Shown here piece after piece: positions 45,008-55,223 of a DNA stretch of 64,000 bases. The DNA is from Haloterrigena sp. H1 (GTDB lineage Archaea > Halobacteriota > Halobacteria > Halobacteriales > Natrialbaceae). Position 1 is the first letter of the stretch. Each line of letters begins with the position of its first letter. The stretch is from assembly GCF_005938085.1 (NCBI RefSeq), contig NZ_SMZK01000003.1, forward strand, positions 1 through 64,000. The letters run 5' to 3'. A program made the position numbers and the translations under genes. The notes below the pieces were generated by a model that saw nothing but the letters and a program-made list of their open reading frames with translations, ran no database searches and was not told the origin of the DNA.

Positions 45008-45321
45008 ACCTCAGCCCTCGGCTGTGTAGCGGTAGCAGGTCTCTCTTGGAGTCTCGGTCGTTGTTGATGTCTTTTTGAGCGTCGTCGATCAGTCGCTCCA
45101 GTAACGGTGGCTCTCGCACTCGAAAACAACAGGGTTTCTTTGGGTCGCCTACCGATCTTACGACTCCTCGTTCGGTTCCTCCTCTTGATGTCAGGGCGAG
45201 TTGACTGATGTCTACAGAGACGATTTCCAGATGACGTTGAGACGGATGGTTAGTTGAATGAGTCTCAGTATGGGTCAAAATCATTATTTGACTTCCATAC
45301 GAGTAGTCAGAATGTCCATTC
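45008..45321. other. intergenic region holding the TFB promoter
   Basis: No convincing gene. The last 60 bases hold GTATGGGTCAA (45268-45278), a near copy of the 28569 repeats, then a TATA-like TTATTT (45284-45289), 33 bases before the TFB start. Confidence 0.5.
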
Positions 45322-46293
45322 ATGGTGCGGCCAACGCAGCAGCGCGAACGCGACCAGATGCCGGTAACGGAAGCCGACGAACATGAAAGTGAGAGTGAAG
45401 AGCAGACGTGTCCTGAATGCGATTCAGGCGCTCTCGTTGCTAGCAACGATAGTAATGAAATCATTTGTGAGGAGTGCGGCCTCGTTATCGAAGAGCAAAA
45501 TATCGATCACGGTCCAGAATGGCGCGCGTTCAATCATGCCGAACGGCAGAACAAAAGCCGGGTTGGTGCACCCACGACCCAGACGATGCACGACAAAGGG
45601 TTGACCACCCAGATTGATTGGAAAAACAAGGACGCACACGGAAGATCGATCTCCTCAAAGAAACGTAATCAGTTGCATCGACTGCGCAAGTGGCAAGAAC
45701 GGATTCGAACCAAGGATGCAGGTGAACGAAACCTCCAGTTTGCGCTTTCAGAAATCGATCGCATGGCGTCGGCACTTGGTGTCCCCCGTTCTGTTCGAGA
45801 GGTCGCCTCCGTGATCTATCGACAAGCGCTCAGCAATGACTTGATTCGTGGACGGTCTATCGAGGGCGTCGCCACGAGCTGTCTCTACGCTGGCTGTCGC
45901 CAAGAGGGGATTCCGCGGAGTCTTGAAGAGGTGACTGAAGTCTCTCGCGTTGGGAAGAAAGAAATCGGGCGTACATATCGTTATATCGCTAAGGAACTTT
46001 CCCTCGAGATGAAACCAGCCGATCCTAAAGAGTACGTCCCTCGATTTTGTTCTAATCTCGAGGTGAGTGAAGAAGTGAAGATGAAGGCGATCGAAATTAT
46101 CGATGAGTCTGCTGAACAGGGTCTGCTTTCAGGGAAGTCGCCAACGGGATTTGCGGCAGCAGCCATTTATGCGGCATCACTCCTCTGTAACGAGAAAAAG
46201 ACCCAAAAAGAGATTGCTGAGGTTGCGCAGGTGACTGAGGTGACCATTCGGAATCGGTATCAAGAGCAGATCGAAGCGATGGGTCTCAATTGA
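45322..46293 (+). CDS. tfb: transcription initiation factor IIB (element-borne TFB)
   Basis: 323 residues. The zinc ribbon is CPEC (30-33) ... CEEC (49-52). The B-finger/linker region has [42 protein letters not shown]. Two cyclin repeats follow (about 130-225 and 230-320), with the recognition helix [23 protein letters not shown] binding BRE. TFB recruits RNA polymerase to TBP-bound promoters. Halobacteria carry several TFBs, often on plasmids, which shift transcription globally. Confidence 0.95.
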   Translation: MVRPTQQRERDQMPVTEADEHESESEEQTCPECDSGALVASNDSNEIICEECGLVIEEQNIDHGPEWRAFNHAERQNKSRVGAPTTQTMHDKGLTTQIDWKNKDAHGRSISSKKRNQLHRLRKWQERIRTKDAGERNLQFALSEIDRMASALGVPRSVREVASVIYRQALSNDLIRGRSIEGVATSCLYAGCRQEGIPRSLEEVTEVSRVGKKEIGRTYRYIAKELSLEMKPADPKEYVPRFCSNLEVSEEVKMKAIEIIDESAEQGLLSGKSPTGFAAAAIYAASLLCNEKKTQKEIAEVAQVTEVTIRNRYQEQIEAMGLN

Positions 46294-46353
46294 CACTGAG
46301 GCTGAGAAGGAGATACATCACTGTCACGGAACAGCTGACTGCTGTCAGACCGG

Positions 46354-46908
46354 CTACTCGTTGGCCGCGAGCTCGCCGAGAACACGGTCACCGAACGCAA
46401 GCACGAATAATGCGCCGACCAGATCAAAGACAATGTCGAAGAACGTGTCTTTTCGGCCGTACGTGACGAGTATCGGCTCGAGATCAAGGCGTTTCGCAGT
46501 TGCGTGAATAGCATACTCGATGATTTCCCAGACAAGCCCGAAACTGATGACAGCGGCAACGACCCGTGGGCCAGGGTCGCGACCCTTCCGGCGGCTGGCT
46601 ACATAGACGATTCCGGCCAGAATCGACGAGGAATGTGCGTGTGTAAGGTGATCCCACCACCAGACGTCGTCATAGGGACCGAGCATGCCGACAGCATGAG
46701 TAACCATTGCAGTGTTCACATAAGCTCGCTGCCACGGCTTGAGTTTAACACCATACGCACGCGTGACGAACGTGGGAAGGTATGTGCCGATCGCCGCAAC
46801 GACAGCATTGACAACTGCGCCTATATTCCGGCGTCGGAGTCCGACGAGGAATACCGTGAGCAGCGTATATCTAGTCTCACGACCCACTCCCTGTTCAGCT
46901 GTCGACAT
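46354..46908 (-). CDS. YjdF/DUF2238-like membrane protein
   Basis: 184 residues, five or six membrane helices. The signature histidines and acids lie in WWWDHLTHAHSSSILAG, GLVWEIIEYAIHA and KDTFFDIVFDLVGALFVLA, as in the YjdF family. Function unknown. It converges on tfb; similar pairs occur in other Halobacteria. Confidence 0.75.
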   Translation of the reverse strand: MSTAEQGVGRETRYTLLTVFLVGLRRRNIGAVVNAVVAAIGTYLPTFVTRAYGVKLKPWQRAYVNTAMVTHAVGMLGPYDDVWWWDHLTHAHSSSILAGIVYVASRRKGRDPGPRVVAAVISFGLVWEIIEYAIHATAKRLDLEPILVTYGRKDTFFDIVFDLVGALFVLAFGDRVLGELAANE

Positions 46909-47414
46909 CTTTTGTATACGATAGACTGACTACGCGGGCCACATAGCAGTATCGCACCGGAGACGGACCCAGACGCCTCGGACAGTCTCAGTTAGTACTC
47001 GTCCATCGTTCTCAGTGACAGTCATAGACTCTCGATGCATGCTGACGACGATCTAGAACTGATTTCATCACGGTTGATACGTGGGCCTGCTTGCGATTAC
47101 CGTAGCTCGATACTGAGGAAGAGCCGCTAGTGAGGACTCCTAGTTTTAAGTGATATCCATGACTATCAGTGAGGCAAGAAGATCGGAGAATATACCCACC
47201 GCTCATCGGTTTGGGTCGCAGGAGAAGGGGGCGTCAATTCGCCCCCTCGAGTTGGCTACTCAATCCTACGACCCGGATCGACATAAAAGTTCGCCTCTCG
47301 AGGAGCCATGGCTCTGTCCAACACGATATCTCGTCTCCTTCGAGAGTCGTCTCTCCCCCCAGCAGCATCGCGACTTGACCGACAACCAGCAGTACACGAC
47401 CACAACGACCCTCC
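46909..47414. other. intergenic region without a convincing gene
   Basis: A frame at 47150-47446 stays open but its composition (TTTTTTLHDNW, many Ser/Arg) is unlike haloarchaeal coding sequence and it overlaps the real gene. Otherwise only AT-rich promoter-like pieces. Confidence 0.5.
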
Positions 47415-48314
47415 ATGACAATTGGAAAAGATCCGGACGCAGTTGACGCAGAAACGCCCACTGACCACGACGTTGCCGCCGCTCTTGGCTTCGACAGCGT
47501 TGATACGCACACCAGCACTGAGCCGACGGCCGACGACGGTGATGATGTGCTCCCGAGTCGCGCAGAGATGTGGGCCATCATCCAAGAGCAGTCACAGACG
47601 ATCGACCGCCTCGAGGAGCGTGTCGACGAACTCCAGCAGGAACAAAACCGCGCCGATCGCAACCGAAAGGAGATCGCCAGTCAACTCCACGAGATCACCG
47701 AGTCGGTTGCCGATACCGATGAGACAGCTGACCAAGCAAAGGAAATCGCAAAGACTGCGAACGCAAACGCTGAGCAGGCCAAGTCGATCGCCGAAACCGG
47801 TGAGACTGCCTTCGACCGCGAAGATCCAGAGGAACTGCCGGGTGACATCGAGCCCTCGAGCAGTCCATTGGATTTCCTTGCGAACTGCCGCCAGCACCGT
47901 GTCAAAAAACATCTCGTTGACCAGGGGACACCGCGGAAGAACCGATTCCGGGCACTCCTTGTGATGAAGCGCTGGGACGAGTTCGCAACCAAGCGCACGA
48001 ACGGGAGCGGCATTTTCTGGACGCGAGACGATGTCCGGGATGCGCTCACTGCAATCCTCGGAAAGCGTCCCCACGCACAGACACTCAAGCGCGTATGGAA
48101 CGAGATGATCGCGATCGGGAGTTCGGACGTCGATGTCACTGAACGACGTGTCTCTGCGAAACAGACACCAAAAGAGATCATTGTGATGGATATCGAGACT
48201 GCCGAGGGACTGTTTGAGTCTCGTTATCACCACCTCGAGTTGCTCGACTCGGATGGACAGGTCACTGGTGGCGTCACACCCGTTGTGACTCGAACCAACA
48301 TGGCGGAGGTGTGA
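47415..48314 (+). CDS. plasmid-type coiled-coil protein
   Basis: 299 residues. An acidic N-terminus is followed by a long coiled coil (about 45-130: IIQEQSQTIDRLEERVDELQQEQNRADRNRKEIASQLHEIT). The C-terminal globular domain (about 150-285) has RFRALLVMKRWDEFATKRTNGSGIFWTRDDVRDALTAIL, apparently a winged-helix-like fold. No named family. Proteins of this kind are frequent on haloarchaeal plasmids, so a role in replication or segregation is a guess. Confidence 0.75.
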   Translation: MTIGKDPDAVDAETPTDHDVAAALGFDSVDTHTSTEPTADDGDDVLPSRAEMWAIIQEQSQTIDRLEERVDELQQEQNRADRNRKEIASQLHEITESVADTDETADQAKEIAKTANANAEQAKSIAETGETAFDREDPEELPGDIEPSSSPLDFLANCRQHRVKKHLVDQGTPRKNRFRALLVMKRWDEFATKRTNGSGIFWTRDDVRDALTAILGKRPHAQTLKRVWNEMIAIGSSDVDVTERRVSAKQTPKEIIVMDIETAEGLFESRYHHLELLDSDGQVTGGVTPVVTRTNMAEV

Positions 48315-48857
48315 GAGAACGGCTGAATCCATCCCGAGAGGGAGAATCTCTCTGACGAGCAAACGAACGGATCTGGTCGTCGTCTTCGTTCGACGACGTC
48401 GCCGCTATCGCTAGCTGCAGGTGTAGGAGAAGATCCTCTCTTTCAGAGATAGTGTTTGTCCCTCTAACGCTTGTTCTGCAGAGATAGCTCTGGACCCACT
48501 CACAACGGGTGTGATCATGACCGGTCAGTTGTGGTCTGCACGATCGTCTCTTTTCAGGGTGGATGTCAATGACATCGTGTGACTAGTATGATGACACCCT
48601 ATGCAGCAGAACACAATGAACTATTGTGTAGTATATGATAATTCGGAAAGACTGATATTGATTTAATCCAAACGATGACTTGGGCGGTGGGGAGATAGCG
48701 CTCACGCTCGGTCAGAGGCACATCTCAGACACACGGACCGTGTCGAATACTCCTCTCCACACGAGTCATCTGGGCCAAACAGTACGACTTGGAAGGGGTA
48801 GCGTTCGGTGGCTCCGTCGGTACCCTTCCTCGAGAAGTGATTTTTCGTTCGATTGTG
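48315..48857. other. intergenic region without a gene
   Basis: GC drops toward the right. No frame longer than 60 codons with coding bias. TATA-like strings near 48630-48660. Confidence 0.5.
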
Positions 48858-49127
48858 TTACTCAACGAGCTCTGGCTCCTCTTTGACCGTGATTTCTGGT
48901 CCGTTGTCGAATTCGACAATAACCGTATAGCCATTGTATTGAAACTCGATCCGGCCAGATTGGGTCGTCCCGTTCTGACGTCCCGACGCAAAGAGATCGT
49001 CGAGCGCATCTGGATCGACCGCATCATACAATGGGGGAAGTTCCAGTGGATCCGTGTGTTCTCTTTTAGCAACGCAATCAACTATCTGCAAAGAAATATT
49101 ACCATCTTCCCCAAGACTTCTTCCCAT
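48858..49127 (-). CDS. HalOD1 output-domain protein
   Basis: 89 residues, a stand-alone HalOD1 domain: ISLQIVDCVAKREHTDPLELPPLYDAVDPDALDDLF, then RIEFQYNGYTVIVEFDN. HalOD1 domains occur at the end of haloarchaeal signalling proteins and as single genes. Biochemical role unknown. Confidence 0.8.
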   Translation of the reverse strand: MGRSLGEDGNISLQIVDCVAKREHTDPLELPPLYDAVDPDALDDLFASGRQNGTTQSGRIEFQYNGYTVIVEFDNGPEITVKEEPELVE

Positions 49128-50646
49128 AGTGGTGGATAGACCTTTCGAGCACTAATATGTGACGCCAAATGTACCAATTTCTATGATCTCGTGGAGAACT
49201 TATTACTGGCTAAGCTGGAGAAATAGAGATCCGAAAGCGGTGTTGTGCACCAAACTTGAACAGCGTTGGTCATGACGAGGCACTGCATGACATTCTAAGA
49301 CTCACCGCTATGGAATTTCGGAAGGCGGATATCGAGCTCGCTTTTGACTTGAAGCGAATCCAGGTCCTCTCCCACTTGGACTGGGAAATAGTGTCGGCGA
49401 TGGGGATGGGGGGTAGTGCCTCCGTCAACATGGGGGAGCTGGAGGCAATTGATTGTTATTGGTGATCATTATTAACCATTTACATTCTGATCACTTATCC
49501 AACAGATTCATACGTGACATATCCTAAGAGCACACGTGGGGAGGGACAGTGTGGCTCTAATCGATCTCCAGACAGGGAATGCAGTCGATTCGAGACACAT
49601 GGCTCCTCGCCGCAACTGGGATTGCTCCATCACTGTCTGGTGCCATCAGGATCTCAGATCACCTACCACTGACACACCACCTGGGACATGAGTGTGCCAA
49701 CGTCGGCCTCTGGCCGGCGTTTTTGCAAGATGCTGAAGTCTATATCTGAAGCGACGGCCAACGGCGATGATGGTACTGACTGATCGACAAGAGAATCTCT
49801 TGGTCGCAGTCGAATTGACTGAGTTCTCAATTCATTACGAACAGGCCGATTCCAAACTCGTCGAACACGCTTAGCAGCTGGCCACCGATCATCTCCTCGA
49901 GCATGATGTTGAGTCCGCCAAAATCATCGCCGTTTTTGAGAGTGGGTAGGTGGATCAGAAGACAGCAGCAGGAGCAGCGTTGGTTTTACATCGGACCGCA
50001 GACAAGTAGGCACTCGCCTTGGTACAGTTGGGGAACAAGTTGATACTCCTATGGGACATATGACGGGTTGGCGCGGACAAGGTGGGTCAACCTACACCCC
50101 TGTATTGTTGCCCCTTCCTCGATCACAAGTCAGGGAACACTTGTCCACGCCAGCCGAGATCGGCACGTTCCACAAGATCCACAGCTGGTTTCGTCCTCCG
50201 ATCTCTGGCTTTCGAGTACCATCCGGCCTTCGAGAACCTCACGCTGGCCTTTGGCCGACATTTCTGTGAACTCGAGGGTGTGTCGCCACTCACTCTCGAT
50301 ATAACGTCCTTCAAGAGGATCCTGACCCGCCCGGATGGGCTCGGGGTGAGAGCCGCCGGGCAGGGTGGGACAAGAGCGGCAGTGTAAGGGGCGTATCCTG
50401 TCGCGTGGGGGAAACGCGACAGGCAGATGAATTCAGTGAGTATCCATCAATCTTATCACGATTATCAGACATATAAAATCGTATCTGTTGCTCCCAAACC
50501 GCTCACTGCTCTACTAGGCCCGCTCGTCGATGTCTTGAATCGTTTCGCAGGTCGATCGTCATCTCGAGCAGTGTTGTCTCGAGGGAGTCGCAGTGACATT
50601 CTCCGTGAAATGCACTTGAACATACTATTATTATAGGGAATTTCCT
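49128..50646. other. 1.5-kb region without a convincing gene
   Basis: Several frames are open for 60 to 100 codons, none with a recognisable family. A stretch near 49767-49950 reads like a broken acidic protein (VLTDRQENLLVAVELTEFS, a stop, then LATDHLLEHDVESAKIIAVFE), possibly gene debris. A strong hairpin lies at 50397-50423. The right end carries the promoter of the kinase gene (TATA-like CTATTATTATAG, 50624-50635). Confidence 0.5.
50397..50423. terminator. strong GC-rich hairpin
   Basis: CCTGTCGCGT pairs perfectly with ACGCGACAGG around the seven-base loop GGGGGAA. There is no T run on either side. Terminator, small-RNA element or protein site are possible. Confidence 0.4.
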
Positions 50647-51717
50647 ATGGTCAAGTATGATCTGATAATGGAAACCAAGAACCCATCTCTCCCGTCGATC
50701 GTTGATCGTCTGAATGCCGGAGTCACACTACATGAACCAGAGACAGGTGTGATTCTCGACGTGAACAATCGATTAGAGCAACTCTATGGGTATTCCGCAG
50801 GCGAACTTCGAGGCATGTCTGTGGGAGATATTACACCCTCTTCACAGAGATACACAGAAGCGGACGCTCTCAATCGAATCCAGGCTGCTGCTGCTGGGAA
50901 TTCCCAGATCTTCGAATGGAAAATTGAACGCGCAAATGGGGAATCTCGATGGGTACGCGTTCATCTTACACCAACACAACTGGATGGGGAAGTCTACGTC
51001 TGTGCTGAAGTAAACGATATTACGAAGTACAAGGCTCGTGAGCAACTTCTTCGGCTCTTGAATCGCGTTATCCGTCACAATCTGCGGAATGAAATGAACA
51101 TTCTCATGGGCTATGCAGACCGGGTCAAGACCGCCATCGAAAACGATCAACTCGAGGAGGAACTGGAGACGGTTTTAGAGATCGCCTCTGAGGTCGGGCG
51201 ACTGAGCGATTCGCTCACCGAAATTGAACAAATCGTTGAATCTGAGGCGACACAGCGGGAAGCGACGAACCTTCGGACTGTGGTTCAAACGTGTGCGACA
51301 GAGGTCCAGTCAACCTATCCCGCAGTCGATCTGCTGGTTGAGGCACCGGCTGATGTCTGGGTGGTCGGGAATACAGGACTCAAACATGCGATCGAGCATG
51401 CGATCGATAATGCAGTGAGACATAACGATCAGGCGACGCCGGAAGTGACGATACTGGTAACTGACAATCCCGAGACCAACCAAGGGATCGTTCGAATCGC
51501 AGACAATGGACCGTCTATCCCCGAGATTGAGACTGACGTCTTGGACGACGAGACGGAAATTAGCAGTACGTACCATGGCTCTGGCGTTGGCCTCTGGGTG
51601 ATGCAGTGGGCTGTAAATGCACTCGGTGGAGACCTCTCTTTCGAGGAGAACTCGCCTCGAGGCAATCTCGTCCAGATTGCGCTCCCAAAAGCTGAATCGC
51701 TTTCCAACGATGCGTAG
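50647..51717 (+). CDS. PAS-domain sensor histidine kinase
   Basis: 356 residues, cytosolic. One PAS domain (about 15-130: IVDRLNAGVTLHEPETGVILDVNNRLEQLYGYSAGELRGMSVGD). The dimerisation H-box is LLNRVIRHNLRNEMNILMGYA, with the phosphorylated histidine at about 143. The ATPase part has HAIDNAVRHND (N-box), IADNGPSIP (G1), SGVGLWVMQWAVNALGGDL (G2). No response regulator is adjacent, as is usual for haloarchaeal kinases of this type. Confidence 0.9.
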   Translation: MVKYDLIMETKNPSLPSIVDRLNAGVTLHEPETGVILDVNNRLEQLYGYSAGELRGMSVGDITPSSQRYTEADALNRIQAAAAGNSQIFEWKIERANGESRWVRVHLTPTQLDGEVYVCAEVNDITKYKAREQLLRLLNRVIRHNLRNEMNILMGYADRVKTAIENDQLEEELETVLEIASEVGRLSDSLTEIEQIVESEATQREATNLRTVVQTCATEVQSTYPAVDLLVEAPADVWVVGNTGLKHAIEHAIDNAVRHNDQATPEVTILVTDNPETNQGIVRIADNGPSIPEIETDVLDDETEISSTYHGSGVGLWVMQWAVNALGGDLSFEENSPRGNLVQIALPKAESLSNDA

Positions 51718-51802
51718 CAGCCACTAATCATTCTTTTTAGCATCTCTTGAGAGTGATAGCGGGTCTTGAGGATTGAAACTCACTCCATTAGTAAGCTCTA
51801 CC

Positions 51803-51818
51803 GGAAATTTTTATATAG
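51803..51818 (+). promoter_or_regulatory. BRE/TATA of the conjugation operon
   Basis: GGAAATTTTTATATAG combines a purine-rich BRE with a long TATA box, about 50 bases before the first ORF at 51867. It is the best promoter match in the right end of the window. Confidence 0.55.
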
Positions 51819-51866
51819 TATATTCAATAAGTGTTCTGTGTGTTCAACTCTAACGAGAAATGAACC

Positions 51867-52127
51867 ATGGAGAATGCAGACACCATGAGTGGCTTGGTCC
51901 AACTGACCGACGCAGTATCAGTCCTCCTGCAGCCCGGGCCACATCCGCCTACCAGGTCCCAAGACGGACTGGTCGAGCAGACGCCCTTCGACGAGACTCG
52001 TTCTCGGAGCCCTCGAGGTGAGGTGAGTGACCGAACTGAAGCAGCCCCCGTTAGTGTTGCTCTCGAGGCGCTGTTCGAAATATTCCATGCAGACCGTTAC
52101 ACCAATGAATACCAATTCACCGCGTAA
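51867..52127 (+). CDS. small unrecognised ORF at the head of the conjugation operon
   Basis: 86 residues, MENADTMSGLVQLTDAVSVLL. No family, no membrane helix. It follows the promoter directly and overlaps the next gene by 23 bases, which argues for a real coupled gene. However, composition is only weakly coding-like. Confidence 0.4.
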   Translation: MENADTMSGLVQLTDAVSVLLQPGPHPPTRSQDGLVEQTPFDETRSRSPRGEVSDRTEAAPVSVALEALFEIFHADRYTNEYQFTA

Positions 52128-52560
52128 GTCACCAGATGCGTCGACTGAATGCCCTGATTTGCTGGCTGGGTTCCGGCAAGCGTGTAGGCGAGTCGCGCCG
52201 GCAGCGACCTCACTCGCAGTTTGGCTGGCCTTTATCGCCCTCGCTTCTGGATCAGTAGCTGCTCAGTCGAATGTGGGTGATGTCTACTGTGGTACCGGTG
52301 TCGAGACTGGCATTGGCATCGTTTTCGGAGCTGTTGCTGGTCTCGGTCTTCCAGCAACGGGATTCTACGTCGGTCGAGCTGGCCTCTCGTACATGCGCGC
52401 TGGCGGGAATCCCGAAAAGAAGAATCAGGCCAAAGAGAAACTCGTGATGTCGGGTATCGGGTTCGGGATCATCGTCCTTGCGCTGATCTCACCCGAACTG
52501 ATCGATAAAGTTGGCAGTCAGATGGGATTCGGCTTCTCAGACTGTGTCCAACCATTCTGA
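52105..52560 (+). CDS. VirB2/TrbC-like pilin candidate
   Basis: 151 residues from MNTNSPRKSPDAS (another in-frame ATG at 52087 is possible). A signal-like hydrophobic segment (about 35-52, ending SVAAQS) is followed by two membrane helices (about 64-90 and 108-126) separated by a short basic loop GGNPEKKNQAKEK. This is the plan of cyclised or helical conjugative pilins. Identification rests on topology and position ahead of VirB6- and VirB4-like genes. Confidence 0.6.
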   Translation: MNTNSPRKSPDASTECPDLLAGFRQACRRVAPAATSLAVWLAFIALASGSVAAQSNVGDVYCGTGVETGIGIVFGAVAGLGLPATGFYVGRAGLSYMRAGGNPEKKNQAKEKLVMSGIGFGIIVLALISPELIDKVGSQMGFGFSDCVQPF

Positions 52561-52596
52561 TTCACTAGAGCAGAGCTTGCGGTTGCCTGAAGCCCA

Positions 52597-54351
52597 ATGA
52601 CCACGCTACGTGTGATCGACGTCACCCTCATGCTTCTCGTCGCAAGCGGAGGCGCTGTGTTCTTGGCTGTCGGTGTCACTGTTGCTGAGCCGAATTCGAG
52701 TCCAGCGATTCCTGCTGATGGGCCCGATTACGGCGTGAACGAGACACGGTTCCCGCTGTTGTGGTCGGATGATCTCGATCAGCAAAACCGCTCGAGCGAT
52801 GAATTCGAAGACACAATTTCCTCTGCGCCGGAGTTTTCGACCCGGCTTGCAGGGTCGACAGACGTCCCGTTCGAGAAACCGATCGACGATGTCGAGAGGT
52901 GGAACAGCGGTGATCTTCAGGACTTTGACCCTGGTGGCGAGAAAACCTCTGTCCATCCCGAACGGGCACACCTCGAGGATGAGCTCTACATTCGGGATGC
53001 ACACACGAGCATCGTTGCAGTCCAGCCGTCGACGGTGCTGCACTCGGGGAACACCTCGACGCGGTACATCACGCCAGACGGCGAGGTCCTTGTGATAGCC
53101 GACTATCGGGTCCGTGTCCCAGACGATGACACGAGCGGCTCGGTTCGCCATCACTGGTCGATTGCTGACACTGCCGTTGACACGGTTGTCTTACAGACAG
53201 AGAGCTGGACACTCGATGCCGATCATGGCCATCGGTCCACTCTCGAGTACAGGAGATTGTCGGGAGCGCAGAATCTGACTGTCGAGGCGACAGTCACCGC
53301 TCGCCTTCGGCATGAAACCCGGACGTGCACTGATTACAATAGCACGATCGGCTCCTGTGAGAGTTCGTGGGAGACAGAAGTCGACTATCCAACTGAACAG
53401 GTAACAGTAACTGATTCACGCCATGCAGTTGTCTCGCAGATTGACGACAGAGGCGGGAAGCGCGTTACGTTCGAAAACGATCCAACACACACTGGTGTCG
53501 TCATCCACCCTGGAACTCGGTGGGCTGCAATCGATGTTGGCAGTGATGCGCGCTTGCGTGGAAACTGGCGGTTTTATTCGGCGGGAGTCGACGGCTGGCG
53601 GACGATGGTGTCTCGGACGGAAACAGAGACAACTCGGACGAACTCGTCCGTTCGTCCGGCACAACTCCACGCTATCCCCACGCAGAAACGGCCAGATGTG
53701 CCGAGCGAGGCAACGGAGGATGCTGAGCAGCCGTTAGTGATCGAAGAAGCGTGGGGGAGCAAACACGCTGGCCCGTCCCTCTCGATCGAGATCGCCATTC
53801 CGGTGGTTGACAACTATACGAATGCGACGTCGATCGCCGTCCGATCGGATACGCTTCCAGCAGCCACCTTCGACGAGGTGACCGTTCACGGGATCGTTCG
53901 TGGCCAGTCAGAGACGATTTCGGTCACCGACAACGGAACCGTTCGTGACACCACTCTCGAGTTAACGGTTCTCGAGGCAAACTCGTCGGGAACGCTCGTT
54001 CAAGCAACCGTCACGGAGACAACGACCGGTGATCCGGTCACGACTGGGCGAGTCGAAATCGGAAGCCAATCAGCTGCGCTGAATGCAAGCGGAATGGCCG
54101 TTCTTGAGCTCGAGAAGCGGCCGTCGTCGCTCATCGATGGCCAGTACGTTCCCGCAGACTGGTGGCGTGCCGATCAGTTGTACTCCGCAGCGGAGGATCG
54201 GGCGACGGTTCCCCCGAACTACCCTAAGTTCCAGAAGCTTGTCCAGCTGTTCCTCGTAACGCTGCTCTGGTTCTTCCCGGTTGCTCTGGCTGTCTACGGT
54301 TTTGACTACCTGACTGGCGGTGCGGTCCTTGGACTACGAGACCATCCATGA
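52597..54351 (+). CDS. large membrane-anchored surface protein of the conjugation operon
   Basis: 584 residues. An N-terminal hydrophobic segment (7-29) and a C-terminal helix (about 551-572: LVQLFLVTLLWFFPVALAVYGF) enclose an extracellular beta-rich region with many N-x-S/T sequons (for example NRSS, NSTI, NATS, NSSG). A disulfide may form within TCTDYNSTIGSC. No named family. By position it is a candidate mating-pair or surface-contact subunit; this is inference. The stop overlaps the next start by four bases. Confidence 0.75.
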   Translation: MTTLRVIDVTLMLLVASGGAVFLAVGVTVAEPNSSPAIPADGPDYGVNETRFPLLWSDDLDQQNRSSDEFEDTISSAPEFSTRLAGSTDVPFEKPIDDVERWNSGDLQDFDPGGEKTSVHPERAHLEDELYIRDAHTSIVAVQPSTVLHSGNTSTRYITPDGEVLVIADYRVRVPDDDTSGSVRHHWSIADTAVDTVVLQTESWTLDADHGHRSTLEYRRLSGAQNLTVEATVTARLRHETRTCTDYNSTIGSCESSWETEVDYPTEQVTVTDSRHAVVSQIDDRGGKRVTFENDPTHTGVVIHPGTRWAAIDVGSDARLRGNWRFYSAGVDGWRTMVSRTETETTRTNSSVRPAQLHAIPTQKRPDVPSEATEDAEQPLVIEEAWGSKHAGPSLSIEIAIPVVDNYTNATSIAVRSDTLPAATFDEVTVHGIVRGQSETISVTDNGTVRDTTLELTVLEANSSGTLVQATVTETTTGDPVTTGRVEIGSQSAALNASGMAVLELEKRPSSLIDGQYVPADWWRADQLYSAAEDRATVPPNYPKFQKLVQLFLVTLLWFFPVALAVYGFDYLTGGAVLGLRDHP

Positions 54352-55223
54352 CAGAAAATACCAATCGAGACGACAGTGGTATCGCTCGCCGAACAGTCCT
54401 TGCTAGCCTTGGTGTGAGTACCGCCGCCCTTGCCGGCTGTACGTCGGACACGTCCACAGACCCATCAAACAGCAGTAACAGTACGGATGGCAACGGGATT
54501 AGTGCAGAAGGTAGTGACGTCTTCACTTCTGTCGAGATGGATGACACAACCCTCGAGATCGAGGTTGCCGATGATGCGTCAGTTGAGTTCATCAATCTCA
54601 TTGACCCCAACGGCGAGTTGTTCGACCAACAGCGCCTTGCGACCGGTGAGACCACGACATCGTTCGAAATTCTCGGTCGCTACGAGGACAGTGTGCCCAC
54701 TGGAGAGTATGAACTGATTGCTCTCGATGGAGACGAGCAGGTTGATACGACAACAATCACGCTCGAGGCGGAGTGTACGATTACGGATGTCCTGTGGGCA
54801 GCAGAGAATCTCGACATGGAGTGGGACAAGAATTCGCCTGTCTGGGACAAAAATGCAGCCGTCTTAATTGAGAATAAGGGGAATATCCCGTCGCTGCTCA
54901 CTGAGATCCAATGGACAGGAGCGCCAATCAATCATCTCCTTTCGACTGAGACCAAATCATACTACCACGAAACGCTCCTGCCGCCCGGTGAGACTACCAC
55001 TGTATATTCCGGTGGGAGAATTTATCGAACCGAGAGTCCACATAGCTCCGTTGATTGTGGAGAACTTGGGACTGAATCTCTAACTGTGACGGCTATTGTC
55101 CAAGTTGGCGAGAATCCTTCATATTCACAACAGATTAGATATGGTGGTACAGAGCAGTCGTGCGATCTCACTATTATCGATAACAGTTCAGACGGCTCCT
55201 TGTCAGAGGATGGTGATCTCTGA
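54348..55223 (+). CDS. Tat lipoprotein of the conjugation operon
   Basis: 291 residues. ARRTVLASLGVSTAALAGC gives a Tat motif and a lipobox. A Ser/Asn/Asp linker is followed by two beta-rich domains (about 60-140 and 145-275). Four cysteines lie in the second. No family recognised. Coupled on both sides, by four bases upstream and by one base (TGATG) downstream. Confidence 0.75.
   Translation: MTENTNRDDSGIARRTVLASLGVSTAALAGCTSDTSTDPSNSSNSTDGNGISAEGSDVFTSVEMDDTTLEIEVADDASVEFINLIDPNGELFDQQRLATGETTTSFEILGRYEDSVPTGEYELIALDGDEQVDTTTITLEAECTITDVLWAAENLDMEWDKNSPVWDKNAAVLIENKGNIPSLLTEIQWTGAPINHLLSTETKSYYHETLLPPGETTTVYSGGRIYRTESPHSSVDCGELGTESLTVTAIVQVGENPSYSQQIRYGGTEQSCDLTIIDNSSDGSLSEDGDL

Noticed and set aside
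49256..49465. 69-codon plus-strand frame
   Set aside because: No coding bias, no promoter and a methionine/glycine-rich end. Probably chance.
50051..50387. Three overlapping plus-strand frames
   Set aside because: All three frames are open at once and none resembles a protein family, which is typical of non-coding GC-rich DNA.
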